Below, in pieces: positions 37,709 through 46,838 of a DNA stretch of 64,000 nucleotides. The DNA lies in NCBI GenBank assembly GCA_902573735.1, contig CACGLH010000002.1:1-64000 (forward strand). Reading direction: 5' to 3'. A program made the position numbers and the translations under genes. The notes under the pieces are model-generated. The model had not been told where the DNA came from. It searched no databases and saw nothing but the letters and a program-made list of their open reading frames with translations. Source of the DNA: an uncultured Alphaproteobacteria bacterium (lineage in GTDB: Bacteria; Pseudomonadota; Alphaproteobacteria; Rhodobacterales; Rhodobacteraceae). How positions within the stretch are numbered: position 1 is the stretch's first letter; every line of letters starts with the position of its first letter.

Positions 37709-38688
37709 CCCAGATCACTGCTGGTGTTATAGGACTGGGTGTAGGGCATCAACATTTAAAAGCACTGAAAAGAAGTACGTATGTATCGGATATATATATC
37801 CACGATTTTAATGCAAAGACTTTAAACGATTATGGCATGAATTATGACGTAGTATCATTAGACTCTTTTGACAAAATCATCGATGCTTCACCAGATTTAA
37901 TTGTTATAGCTAGCTATGATAATTATCACTCCGAGCAAGTTATTGCAGCCTTGCAAAATAATATAAATGTATTTGTTGAAAAACCCCTCTGTTTAACAAG
38001 AGAAGAGCTTAAAGATATAGAAGCAGCATATAAAAGTTCAACAGCTAGATTATCAACAAATTTTATCTTAAGAAAGGAGCAACGTTTTGTTTGCCTGAGA
38101 AAAGTTATTGAAGATGGAAAATTAGGTGAAATCTATCAAATTGATGCGAGTTATGATTATGGAAGATTTCACAAGGTTGAGGAAGGATGGAGGGGAGATA
38201 TTCCTTATTATTCAGTATTCTTAGGTGGCGGAATTCACATGGTCGATTTGTGTCAATGGCTAGTGGGTGAAGAATTTAATCCTGAATTTAGCTTGGGTAC
38301 TTCTTATGGGGTTACCGGTTCAGATAAGTTAACGCAGAGTGTGAGATATGATAATGTTGTAAGCCTTGGAAAGTTTCAAAATGGAGCGATTGGTAGAATC
38401 TCTTCGAATTATACGTCACAAACAAAACACTATCATCAGTTAAGAATATACGGTACTGGAGGTGTATATTCACATGAATTCGGTAACGGCTTTTATTCAT
38501 TTGGTAATGACTTAAATAACAAAATTGTTCATGATTTCTCTGGTTTTCCGTCAACAGATAAAGGGGACTTTTTGTTGTCATTCATAAAGTCTCTGCTAGG
38601 TTTAGAGGCTGAGTTTGTTCCTGCAAATGAAGTGTTTCAAGTGATGGACTCTGCATTGAAGGTCGAGGAATTATTATGCAAGATGTAA
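37705..38688 (+). CDS. Gfo/Idh/MocA-family sugar dehydrogenase
   Basis: The 327 residues have a Rossmann N-terminus (AGVIGLGVGHQHLKAL), the VFVEKPLCLT block near residue 93 that holds the catalytic lysine, and GGGIHMVDLCQWLVGEE with the active-site histidine. These enzymes oxidise or reduce a hydroxyl on a nucleotide sugar or free sugar with NAD(P). In NeuB-type loci a Gfo/Idh protein usually supplies a keto sugar for the aminotransferase. It overlaps both neighbours by 4 and 13 bases. Confidence 0.85.
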   Translation: MTQITAGVIGLGVGHQHLKALKRSTYVSDIYIHDFNAKTLNDYGMNYDVVSLDSFDKIIDASPDLIVIASYDNYHSEQVIAALQNNINVFVEKPLCLTREELKDIEAAYKSSTARLSTNFILRKEQRFVCLRKVIEDGKLGEIYQIDASYDYGRFHKVEEGWRGDIPYYSVFLGGGIHMVDLCQWLVGEEFNPEFSLGTSYGVTGSDKLTQSVRYDNVVSLGKFQNGAIGRISSNYTSQTKHYHQLRIYGTGGVYSHEFGNGFYSFGNDLNNKIVHDFSGFPSTDKGDFLLSFIKSLLGLEAEFVPANEVFQVMDSALKVEELLCKM

Positions 38689-39491
38689 TAGTAGTTGGCT
38701 CAAATAATCGCTCAAATCAAATTTATGAGTATTTAAAAAATAAATTGCATAAACAAAAGATTCAAATTCTGTCACCATCTGAATATAGTAAAATTGATGA
38801 GCTTATTGAAATTATAAGTGAATTTAAAGTGTGTGTTTTGGCAGGCTTGTCTGTTAGGCTACCAGTAGAACATCTGAATAAGGTCAACCATACTGAAGTT
38901 TTAACATGTCATGCGGGAAAATTGCCAGAATACAGAGGTTCATCACCTCTCAATTGGTGTTTGATTAGAGGCGAAACTTCTTTTGATATATCAGTTATAC
39001 GAGCAACTGAAAAATTTGACGAAGGGCCAATATATGCAAGTAGGCGCTTCGACATAAGAGATGATTATAAAATTAATGACTTACGTTCGATTGCAGAAAA
39101 AAATTTTCCGCAGCTAGTGTTGGTAGCATTACAAATGATTGCATTAGATATCTCCCCTACACCGCAGGTTGGGACAAATATTAGTTATTATCCTCGTCGA
39201 AGCGCTGAAGATAGTGAAGTCCAATTTGGTTTCTTAAAAGCTAAAGATATTAATAATTTAATACGTGCATCACAACCTCCGCACCCATTAGCGCATTTTT
39301 ACCATAATGGTGAAAAGTATGAGATTGATTATACTGAGAGTATAGATACAACTTTCCATGGCATTCCTGGAAAAGTTTATAGAGTGAAAAAAAATAACTT
39401 ATGTCTAGGAATAGCAACTACTGAAGGATTGATAAATTTGAGCCTTAAGCAACCCATTGACGTTCAAATATATGATAGAATAAAATGCTAA
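38676..39491 (+). CDS. Second formyltransferase-family protein, with C-terminal domain
   Basis: The 271 residues match the formyl-transferase family more fully than the gene at 35425: VLAGLSVRLP, CHAGKLPEYRGSSPLNWCLIR with the Asn-substituted/His site, VIRATEKFDEGPIY and YPRRSAEDSEVQF, then a C-terminal beta domain of about 70 residues like that of methionyl-tRNA formyltransferase and sugar N-formyltransferases. The canonical Asn before the His is replaced by Thr-Cys (TCHAG), a possible change in chemistry. It is not the housekeeping fmt: there is no def next to it, and it sits in the sugar operon. Confidence 0.78.
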   Translation: MQDVIVVGSNNRSNQIYEYLKNKLHKQKIQILSPSEYSKIDELIEIISEFKVCVLAGLSVRLPVEHLNKVNHTEVLTCHAGKLPEYRGSSPLNWCLIRGETSFDISVIRATEKFDEGPIYASRRFDIRDDYKINDLRSIAEKNFPQLVLVALQMIALDISPTPQVGTNISYYPRRSAEDSEVQFGFLKAKDINNLIRASQPPHPLAHFYHNGEKYEIDYTESIDTTFHGIPGKVYRVKKNNLCLGIATTEGLINLSLKQPIDVQIYDRIKC

Positions 39492-40078
39492 CTCTTTGGA
39501 CGTTGCTATTTAAATTAAAATGTTATTTTTTCGGGATTAAAGTCGGAAAAAATTTAAAGTGTTATGGTCCGGTACTTCTTAGGTTTAGCTCCAGAGATTT
39601 TTTTACTCTTGAGATTGGCGATAATGTCACACTTCTTCCCAATGTGGAATTAAAATGTCGAGGAAACGGAAAAATTTATATTGGAAACAATTGTCAACTT
39701 GACAGCTTTTCGCGAGTTCTTGCTGCAGAGAATAGAGAAGTTTCACTCGATGACGAAGTGAGAGTAGGTCACAGCTCCATAATTAATGGTGGGGAAGATA
39801 TTTACGTTGGAGAGAAGACTGCGATTGCGAATTTTTGTGTACTTCAAGCTTCTGAGCATGTTGTAAGAAGTGGGACTCAAAACATTATTGGTGGGGAATA
39901 TATTCGCGGAGCAATAAAAATTGGAAAATCAAGTTGGATCGCCAGTCATGTAGTCGTAAGACCTAATACAAAAATTGGTGATAATGTAGTTGTAGGCGCT
40001 TTTTCATTAGTATCGGGTGATTTGCAATCAAATAAAAAATATTTTGGTGTGCCTGCAAAAGAAAGGACGGTCATATGA
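39485..40078 (+). CDS. Left-handed beta-helix acyltransferase
   Basis: The 197 residues are a hexapeptide-repeat acetyltransferase of the WbbJ/LacA kind: LEIGDNVTLLPNVELKC, KIYIGNNCQL, IYVGEKTAIANF and IGKSSWIASHVVV followed by KIGDNVVVGAFSLVSG and FGVPAKERTV. Such enzymes O- or N-acetylate a sugar. A short hydrophobic N-terminus precedes the helix. It overlaps the second formyltransferase gene by seven bases and the aminotransferase gene by four. Confidence 0.83.
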   Translation: MLTLWTLLFKLKCYFFGIKVGKNLKCYGPVLLRFSSRDFFTLEIGDNVTLLPNVELKCRGNGKIYIGNNCQLDSFSRVLAAENREVSLDDEVRVGHSSIINGGEDIYVGEKTAIANFCVLQASEHVVRSGTQNIIGGEYIRGAIKIGKSSWIASHVVVRPNTKIGDNVVVGAFSLVSGDLQSNKKYFGVPAKERTVI

Positions 40079-41226
40079 TAAAATTCGCTCGGCCCATGAT
40101 TTCTGATGAAGAAAAGCTGGCAGTGATAAAGGTTTTGGATTCTGGTATTTTTGTACACGGTAATTATACTAAAACATTTGAACAAAAATTTCTTGAGTTC
40201 ACTAAGGCTAAAATTGCTTTGAGTTATGCGAACTGTACGTTAGCTTTGCAAGCCGCTCACCAACATGCCGTAGAAACAAGAAATATTGATCAAGGTTCCG
40301 AAATTATCTGCCCAGCAATGTCTCATGTTGCAACCTCCCACGCAATTGAATGCTCTGGGTTGAAGCCAATTTATTGTGATTGTGATGAAAGTGGTAATAT
40401 AGATGCATCCCAAATACCAAACCTAATTACAAAAAAAACTAGAGGTATAAGCTTGGTACATTTCAATGGTGTTCCAGCAGATATGACTTCTATAATGAAG
40501 ATTGCGGATGAATTCGGTTTATATGTAGTTGAAGATTGTGCAATCGCATTAGGGTCAGAATTTAATGGGCAGCATGTAGGGTTGCTGGGTGATTATGGGT
40601 GTTTTTCTTTCCATCCTGTTAAGCAAATGACTACAGGCGAAGGTGGAATGTTAATATCTAAACACTTCAAATATGGAGGACATCTGAAGCTCCAAAGAGC
40701 ATTTGGAGTTACCAAACAATTTAATGAAAGGAAAATATCTGGACATTATGATGTTTCGTTAGTCGGTTCCAACTATCGTATGGCAGAAATACCAAGCGCT
40801 ATAGGTCTAGTTCAACTTGGTAAAGTAGATCAAATTTTATCAATTAGGCAAAAAAACTACATTTGCTTGCACAAAGCTTTAAAAAATAACTCATTTTATA
40901 CTGAAGTTACAGCTGCAAATAACAACGAACTCAAAAAACGTTCTTACTATTGCTTCATAGCCATGCTTCCGAAACAGGTAAATAGAAATGATTTTCAAAT
41001 CAAGTTGCGGAACCGAGGCCTTGAAACTAGCGTGTATTACCCCAGTCCGATCCCACACTTTACTTTCAAAAATTCTAGCAATGTTTTTCATCATGCAGAG
41101 CAAATCGCAAAGCATTCAATTGCAATACCAGTGGGGCCTCATTTAGAAGCAAACGAGATCAATCAAATTATTGATATTCTATTGCAAGAGCAAAGGTTAC
41201 CCAAATCCTTATTTGGAAATAACTGA
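40075..41226 (+). CDS. DegT/DnrJ/EryC1/StrS-family sugar aminotransferase
   Basis: A 383-residue PLP enzyme: IKFARPMISDEEK, SYANCTLALQAA, VVEDCAIALGS with the PLP-contacting Asp, and CFSFHPVKQMTTGEGG with the Schiff-base lysine, then NYRMAEIPSAIGL. It would put an amino group on a keto sugar, as PseC does in region 1, to which it is only distantly related. It closes the tightly overlapping run from 32094; the next gene starts 44 bases later. Confidence 0.87.
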   Translation: MIKFARPMISDEEKLAVIKVLDSGIFVHGNYTKTFEQKFLEFTKAKIALSYANCTLALQAAHQHAVETRNIDQGSEIICPAMSHVATSHAIECSGLKPIYCDCDESGNIDASQIPNLITKKTRGISLVHFNGVPADMTSIMKIADEFGLYVVEDCAIALGSEFNGQHVGLLGDYGCFSFHPVKQMTTGEGGMLISKHFKYGGHLKLQRAFGVTKQFNERKISGHYDVSLVGSNYRMAEIPSAIGLVQLGKVDQILSIRQKNYICLHKALKNNSFYTEVTAANNNELKKRSYYCFIAMLPKQVNRNDFQIKLRNRGLETSVYYPSPIPHFTFKNSSNVFHHAEQIAKHSIAIPVGPHLEANEINQIIDILLQEQRLPKSLFGNN

Positions 41227-41270
41227 TTAGATCAAAATTACAGTAACCTGACGCTCGAAAGTAAATTATC

Positions 41271-42791
41271 GTGAATGACTTTATAATAATCGATTTATCC
41301 CCACAGGTTGGAATCTCTCGATATGTAAAAAAGTCATTGAAAAGTATAGCAAGTACCCAAAATACTAGATTTGAATGGTTAAAATTTGATAACATAAATA
41401 CGTCTAATATTTTACGTTCTTTCTTTAAAGTAAGAAACAGTAGAGAACTATTTAACATTATTATTGATATATTTAAAATTATTTATACGGCACTGTATGT
41501 GGGGCTGTTTTCAGTTGACCAAAAAAAATTCCAAAGTCGACTGTTGAAGATTAAATTTCGTGGCATAGAGGTTGGTGACTGCCTTTTAAGCGCCTATTTC
41601 CGAAGTATAAAAACACCAGTTTATCCAAATATAAGTTTTTTTTTACTAAAGCATATCTCGCTATCATTAATGATATTTTCTACCTACGAACGAAATTTAA
41701 GCCGATTGATCTTGTCGTCTGATGACCGTTTACTTTTGTTCTTATTTGAAACCACTGGCCGAGAAGAATATGTCAGAAGATCTTGTTTGCTAAAGGGTGT
41801 GGATGAATTGAGGTTCAGTCCTTTTTATAGAGGCTTTAGAATTTTTTCAGGCTTTAATGGGGTGGAGTTTTGCAAATCTCATTCCCGTAGGAAATTTATA
41901 TATGACAAATTGCTTCCAGATGAATTGGAAAAGGGTAGCCAATTAATTGAGAAGCTAACATATCGAAAAGAAACATATGAATACCTTAAAATCTCTGACC
42001 TAAACACTGATCTAGTTTTAGATCTCCCAATAAGGCCTCCTAAAACTTCCGTAGTAGTTTTTTTGGCTACTCTCAGTGATGCTCAGTACATGTATGGGGT
42101 AGGACCTTTCTCCAACCTAATCGATTTTCACGAAAATATGATTTTTGATTTGTTGGATAAGGGCTATGAGGTTATTGTTAAGCCTCACCCTTCAATGTTA
42201 AAGAAAAAAGACTATGCTGAGAAGGATCGTTCATATTACTCTACCCTAATGAAACGTTGTCGGGTAGTTTTAGCTGGTAAAAACATTTTTTCTTCACAAA
42301 ATAATGAACGATTAAAATTTGTAGACCCTAAATTACCAATAGTTGAGTTGTCTAGAGTATTTCCCCAATTTCTATGTATTACCCAACATGGTTCAGTAGC
42401 AGCGGAATGTGCTTTTTTAGGTCATTTTTGCATAGTGGCCAGCAACTCGCAATATATGAAGGAAGATGCATTCGTGAATATTCTTTCAGACAAGAATGAA
42501 GTAAACGGTCTCCTAGAAGATTGGCGAGAGTTTAGTGGCCCAAACTATAAGCAGTCTAGATCTCTTTTTTCATACGTTTATGTTAACAATATCGGTTACA
42601 AAAAACTTTATGGAACGCGAATAATGTCTGGACTGGTACCTGTGGAATTGGATTCTTCACATATTGAAAATTGGATTCAGGACTTTGAATATGGTGAGCC
42701 AGATGCGGAGTTGAAATTAACAGAAAAGGCAAATAAAAATCTGTCAAAATTAAATAATGATTTTACACAAACAATCCATAACAAGATTTGA
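41271..42791 (+). CDS. Uncharacterised capsule-type glycan protein
   Basis: The 506-residue protein has no sure family. Its middle and C-terminal part (VIVKPHPSMLKKKDYAEKD, then FLCITQHGSVAAECAFLGHF and CIVASNSQYMKED) has the shape of GT-B or CDP-glycerol/capsule-transferase proteins, where a PHP loop and a late GSVAAE helix bind the donor. The N-terminal ~220 residues show nothing recognisable. The start is GTG at 41271 with no better codon nearby. It ends one base before the ABC transporter start. Confidence 0.5.
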   Translation: MNDFIIIDLSPQVGISRYVKKSLKSIASTQNTRFEWLKFDNINTSNILRSFFKVRNSRELFNIIIDIFKIIYTALYVGLFSVDQKKFQSRLLKIKFRGIEVGDCLLSAYFRSIKTPVYPNISFFLLKHISLSLMIFSTYERNLSRLILSSDDRLLLFLFETTGREEYVRRSCLLKGVDELRFSPFYRGFRIFSGFNGVEFCKSHSRRKFIYDKLLPDELEKGSQLIEKLTYRKETYEYLKISDLNTDLVLDLPIRPPKTSVVVFLATLSDAQYMYGVGPFSNLIDFHENMIFDLLDKGYEVIVKPHPSMLKKKDYAEKDRSYYSTLMKRCRVVLAGKNIFSSQNNERLKFVDPKLPIVELSRVFPQFLCITQHGSVAAECAFLGHFCIVASNSQYMKEDAFVNILSDKNEVNGLLEDWREFSGPNYKQSRSLFSYVYVNNIGYKKLYGTRIMSGLVPVELDSSHIENWIQDFEYGEPDAELKLTEKANKNLSKLNNDFTQTIHNKI

Positions 42792-44543
42792 TTGAAATGG
42801 TTTTCTATCGAAAACTATACTAGACTGTGCTTATTTTTACCCCGTTTATCTAGGAATTTTCACAGACAGCTAATGATTACATACTTTCAAAAAATATTCT
42901 CACTTTTTTTAAATAAAAATAACTTCGAATTAAGTGTTATACTAAGTTCTATAGTCTTCATTTCGTGCTTAGACCTTCTAATCATTGGAATGTTGTACAA
43001 TTTCTTATTGATGATTACAGGGAGCGCCATTAGTCAATCAACTATTATTCTGCCAGAATGGAGACTTTCGATTTACCATCAAGGCATAATTCTTATGGTC
43101 TTAATTTCAACATTAGGATTAATAAAATTAATATATCTATGGTATATTATAAAGTTTGCTCAGAGCCAACGTGTGAAAATAAGCTCAATGCTTTTACGAA
43201 TATATACTAATTCCTTTGGAAAAGGGGACCCAAAATTTAATAAACAAGAGATAGTAAAATTGAGCATCTCTGAAGTGGATTTGATTGTCTCAACAATTTT
43301 TTATCCCGCTTGCCAGGTTTTAGCAAATATTACAACATCTCTCTTATTAGTATCATTTTTATTAATTAAAAACCCAGCTATTACACTTCTAATTATTGTT
43401 TTCGCATCAGTTTTTTATGCTTTGGTATATAAAATTACTTCAGCAAGAACTGACAAACTAACAAAAAAACGTGATCGAGAAAACACTTTTAGGCACAGTG
43501 CAATATTAAACTATGCTCAGCATCTAAGAGAAATCATTATAGAAAATCGAATGAAACCTGAGTCGGATAAAATTCAATTACACACAGCGAAGATGTCAGA
43601 TCATCTTTCAAATATATTGAACCGATCGCAAATGACCAGATATATTATAGAGCCTTTAGTATTTTTATCTTTGATATCAGTGCTTTTGTTGATTTACTTC
43701 GATATCAGCGAGAATAGACAAGTTTTGTTAAGTCAAGCAGGTATTTTTGTTTATGCAATTATGAAGATATTACCTGCAGCGCAAGCTATTTATCAGACGC
43801 TAATCCAATTTAAGATAGGCGCGCCAACTTTAAATAAGATTATTACAATTTATGAAACTGCTCAGGCTTACTTGCAAGACTATCAATCAAACACTCCGAT
43901 TAAAAATAAAACTACGATAGTGGAGCTAATAACATCAGATCTAAAGTTGCAAATCGGGGAAGGGGGTAAAAAAGTAATGATTTCTTATCCTAAAATGCAT
44001 TTCAGTATCGGTCACATTAATCTTATTAAAGGGCCATCAGGAAGTGGAAAGAGCTCTTACTTTGATTATCTTCTTGGTTTTTTAACTCCTAAGAGCGGTA
44101 TTATTAAGATTACTGATAATACAGGAAATCCAATGATATGCGAAAATGTTAGATCAGAAGTGGCCTATGTACCGCAATTTCCACAACTAATAGGTGGGAA
44201 CCTGATGGAAATGTTAGGTTGTAAAAGAAGCTCCATTAATGACGCCGAAGACTTGTTGGAAAAGCTCGGTTTAGAAAAATATATTGATTTATTGCATAAA
44301 AATGAAGGTATTACAAATTTTTCAGACAAGTTTTCGGGTGGTGAAATCCAACGCTTGTGTTTAGCGCGAGGAATACTACGACAAAAGAGTATTTATTTAC
44401 TTGACGAGGTGACCAGTGCTTTAGATCAAAGCAACCAAGAAAAAGTATTAAATATATTAAATGATTTGAGTAAAAATACTCTTGTTATAATGATAACCCA
44501 CAAGTCCTCAGCGGATGTAAATTGTAAGGTGACCATGTTATAA
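42792..44543 (+). CDS. ABC transporter, fused membrane and ATPase domains (glycan exporter)
   Basis: The 583 residues are a half-transporter of exporter type. About five to six membrane segments lie in residues 50-330 (for example FISCLDLLIIGMLYNFLLMI and IILMVLISTLGLIKLIYLWY). The ATPase has Walker A GPSGSGKSS near residue 417, signature FSGGEIQRLCLARG near 516, and Walker B IYLLDEVTSALD. In this setting a PglK/MsbA-like flippase for a lipid-linked oligosaccharide is the likely role, replacing Wzx, which is absent. The start is a TTG directly after the previous stop; a later ATG (about residue 28) is possible. Confidence 0.83.
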   Translation: MKWFSIENYTRLCLFLPRLSRNFHRQLMITYFQKIFSLFLNKNNFELSVILSSIVFISCLDLLIIGMLYNFLLMITGSAISQSTIILPEWRLSIYHQGIILMVLISTLGLIKLIYLWYIIKFAQSQRVKISSMLLRIYTNSFGKGDPKFNKQEIVKLSISEVDLIVSTIFYPACQVLANITTSLLLVSFLLIKNPAITLLIIVFASVFYALVYKITSARTDKLTKKRDRENTFRHSAILNYAQHLREIIIENRMKPESDKIQLHTAKMSDHLSNILNRSQMTRYIIEPLVFLSLISVLLLIYFDISENRQVLLSQAGIFVYAIMKILPAAQAIYQTLIQFKIGAPTLNKIITIYETAQAYLQDYQSNTPIKNKTTIVELITSDLKLQIGEGGKKVMISYPKMHFSIGHINLIKGPSGSGKSSYFDYLLGFLTPKSGIIKITDNTGNPMICENVRSEVAYVPQFPQLIGGNLMEMLGCKRSSINDAEDLLEKLGLEKYIDLLHKNEGITNFSDKFSGGEIQRLCLARGILRQKSIYLLDEVTSALDQSNQEKVLNILNDLSKNTLVIMITHKSSADVNCKVTML

Positions 44544-44544
44544 A

Positions 44545-45624
44545 GTGACGTTATTACTTTCAATTAATTTTATTATTTTTTTGACTGGTGTTTTTATAGC
44601 ATTTCGAAAACCACAGGTTTTACTTTTTTCTATAAACGAAATGCTTTTGTTATTACTTTGGTCAATTTCAATTTATGCAATTAGGGTCCCTTTGAGTCTT
44701 GTTGAGTTGTTATCTTCCTTGGTAATATCTTCGACTATATTAATATTTTTTTTATATTGGTACTTTCGTAGGATTCCGAATTTCATAAATGAAGCTTTTG
44801 CCAATGGCTATGATCGCAAAGTGATAAAGCCTGGATACTTTTTGTTACTTATAATTTTAGTAACGTTTACACTATTTGGCGATATTTTAAATCCCAGATC
44901 TGGATATGAAGTGTTAGTTGAAAAGGCTCGAGATGGCTCGCCTTTACTTACACTGCTTAAATCCATCTCAATGATATCGTTAGTTTTATGCTATAATTTT
45001 AAAAATACATTTTTAGTTTTCATAATATTCTCATTTTTAGGGTCTAAAGGGGTGTTAATTCAACCAATTTTAGTTTTTGTGACTTACAGAATGATTAGGG
45101 ATGGAAAACTAAACAATATTACGATTTTGATGTTGGCATGTTTTATGCTTATTTTGTATTACGTCATCGAAAATTATACAGCAGGAATTAAAAATATTTG
45201 GAGTTACTATTTAAACTCCTATTTTGACCATACCAGAAACTTCCAAGAAATATCAGATTTGCTACCGGTTATTCCTAATTTGGAAATGGTAGTGCCCTTC
45301 ATTAACGACTACCTTCCAGGATTGTCTCGGATAACTGGGATATATAAAGTAAATTTTCAAGCTGAATATTTTCCAAGTGATATGTCTGTTGGTAAATCGG
45401 CTGGATTGATGCGTTATGAAAAGTTTTATCGCCTCGGGATAATACTGATATTTATTGATGTTGTTTTTCGCATAGTTTACCTAGAATTTTTTATAAAAGC
45501 AGCAGGCTTTACAAAGTCTAAATTTCTACAGAGAGCAATTATATTAGTTCCGTCAAAAAGACTTATTTTTATTCCCGTAGTATTGTTTGTAATAATAAAA
45601 TTGTGTCTGAAAAAAAGAAATTAA
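44545..45624 (+). CDS. Polytopic membrane protein, candidate O-unit polymerase (Wzy-like)
   Basis: The 359 residues are almost entirely hydrophobic with about nine to ten spans and one large loop (about residues 215-290, with NSYFDHTRNFQEISD and PNLEMVVPFINDYLPGLSRI). Wzy polymerases are poorly conserved but share this layout, and no other candidate exists in the island. It starts with a GTG two bases after the ABC transporter and overlaps the next gene by 22 bases. Function is inferred from topology and place only. Confidence 0.55.
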   Translation: MTLLLSINFIIFLTGVFIAFRKPQVLLFSINEMLLLLLWSISIYAIRVPLSLVELLSSLVISSTILIFFLYWYFRRIPNFINEAFANGYDRKVIKPGYFLLLIILVTFTLFGDILNPRSGYEVLVEKARDGSPLLTLLKSISMISLVLCYNFKNTFLVFIIFSFLGSKGVLIQPILVFVTYRMIRDGKLNNITILMLACFMLILYYVIENYTAGIKNIWSYYLNSYFDHTRNFQEISDLLPVIPNLEMVVPFINDYLPGLSRITGIYKVNFQAEYFPSDMSVGKSAGLMRYEKFYRLGIILIFIDVVFRIVYLEFFIKAAGFTKSKFLQRAIILVPSKRLIFIPVVLFVIIKLCLKKRN

Positions 45625-46769
45625 AAATATTATCACTGTCTGCTTTTATAGGTGTAACAGGCGCAGGGATTGCCTTTGAGCGAATAATATCTGCTCAAAA
45701 AAAATATTCCCAAAATGAAATTTTTCCTCATGCAATGTTAAATAATACTGAAGAAGCCGTCTTTAAAAAAATTAAGAAAAAATGGAATTACATTCTTTGG
45801 AAGAAAAAAGCAGTAGAGGTTGGACCAAAACATGGAGAATTTATTTCTCCATTTCATACGCAAAGCTATAAGCTAACTCGAAATTTCGATATAATCCATC
45901 TGCACTGGCACGGATTTGGTAGCCTTCCTGACCCGAAAGTTTTTGAAGGCATGCCTGTAATTATTACGCACCATGATTACTGGTGGTTTACGGGCGGCTG
46001 TCATTACCCATTAAATTGTATCAAACAAAGTTTTTGTTGTAATTCGTGCCCTATTACATCCAAAGGAAAAGATTTATCGAAAGATTTTCTGAAAAAACAG
46101 TCCTTATTGCAGAAGAAAAATTGGAGTAATGCATTTGTCTCGTATAATCAAAAACAGAAAACTCAAAAAGAAGGAACTATCATTGGGAACGTTCTCCCAA
46201 ATTATGCACATATAGATAGAAAATGTTATAATTTAAAAAAAGAATACGATATTCTATATGTCGCTGCAGCCTTTAATACTGACAAACGCAAAGGATTTTC
46301 TCATTTAATCGATATAACAAAAAAAATCAAAAAGCGGTGTAAAATTGTCATTGTTGGAGATACAATTAGTCTGAGTTTGAAAAGAGAATTGAGTAAAATT
46401 CATGATATAAACTGCGTTTCAGCGATCTTGGAAAAGAAAATGCTTGATGACGTCATGTTACGTTCAAGGTTTTGTTTAGTGACAAGTTTGGACGAAACTT
46501 TCGGTCAAGTTAGTTGTGAAGCTGCGGCGAATTTTTGTATCCCATTAGGTTTTAAAAATACGGGCTTTGAATCAATATTCTATCAATTTGAAAATTTAAT
46601 TTTATCATTGGATCAAGTTTGCGAAAACGGACAAAAATTAGAAAAGATGTTGAGTTTAAATAATAACTATGATTTGGCGGAGCGGCTGTACTTCCATATA
46701 AAAAACCTTTTTAGCGCACAAAAAATAGCTTACGATTATGACAAACTTTACGACGCAGTTGCGAAATAA
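45603..46769 (+). CDS. Glycosyltransferase, WcaC/GT4-like
   Basis: The 388-residue protein resembles colanic-acid type GT4 enzymes. FDIIHLHWHGFGSLPDP is followed by ITHHDYWWFTGGCHYPLNC and a Cys-rich insert with CCNSCPIT, a pattern seen in WcaC relatives and maybe metal-binding. The second half has ILYVAAAFNTDKRKGF and SLDETFGQVSCEAAANFCIP, with the donor-binding glutamate. The start is GTG at 45603, inside the Wzy-like gene. Confidence 0.8.
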   Translation: MSEKKKLKILSLSAFIGVTGAGIAFERIISAQKKYSQNEIFPHAMLNNTEEAVFKKIKKKWNYILWKKKAVEVGPKHGEFISPFHTQSYKLTRNFDIIHLHWHGFGSLPDPKVFEGMPVIITHHDYWWFTGGCHYPLNCIKQSFCCNSCPITSKGKDLSKDFLKKQSLLQKKNWSNAFVSYNQKQKTQKEGTIIGNVLPNYAHIDRKCYNLKKEYDILYVAAAFNTDKRKGFSHLIDITKKIKKRCKIVIVGDTISLSLKRELSKIHDINCVSAILEKKMLDDVMLRSRFCLVTSLDETFGQVSCEAAANFCIPLGFKNTGFESIFYQFENLILSLDQVCENGQKLEKMLSLNNNYDLAERLYFHIKNLFSAQKIAYDYDKLYDAVAK

Positions 46770-46838
46770 AGAACTTAGATGTCCAATTAATTAATTTGAT
46801 TTAATCAAAAAAACTCGAGCATCATCTTGGAAATATAA

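Noticed and set aside
35425-39491. Housekeeping methionyl-tRNA formyltransferase (fmt)
   Set aside because: No def gene beside either copy, both are embedded in an overlapping sugar operon, and motif details differ.
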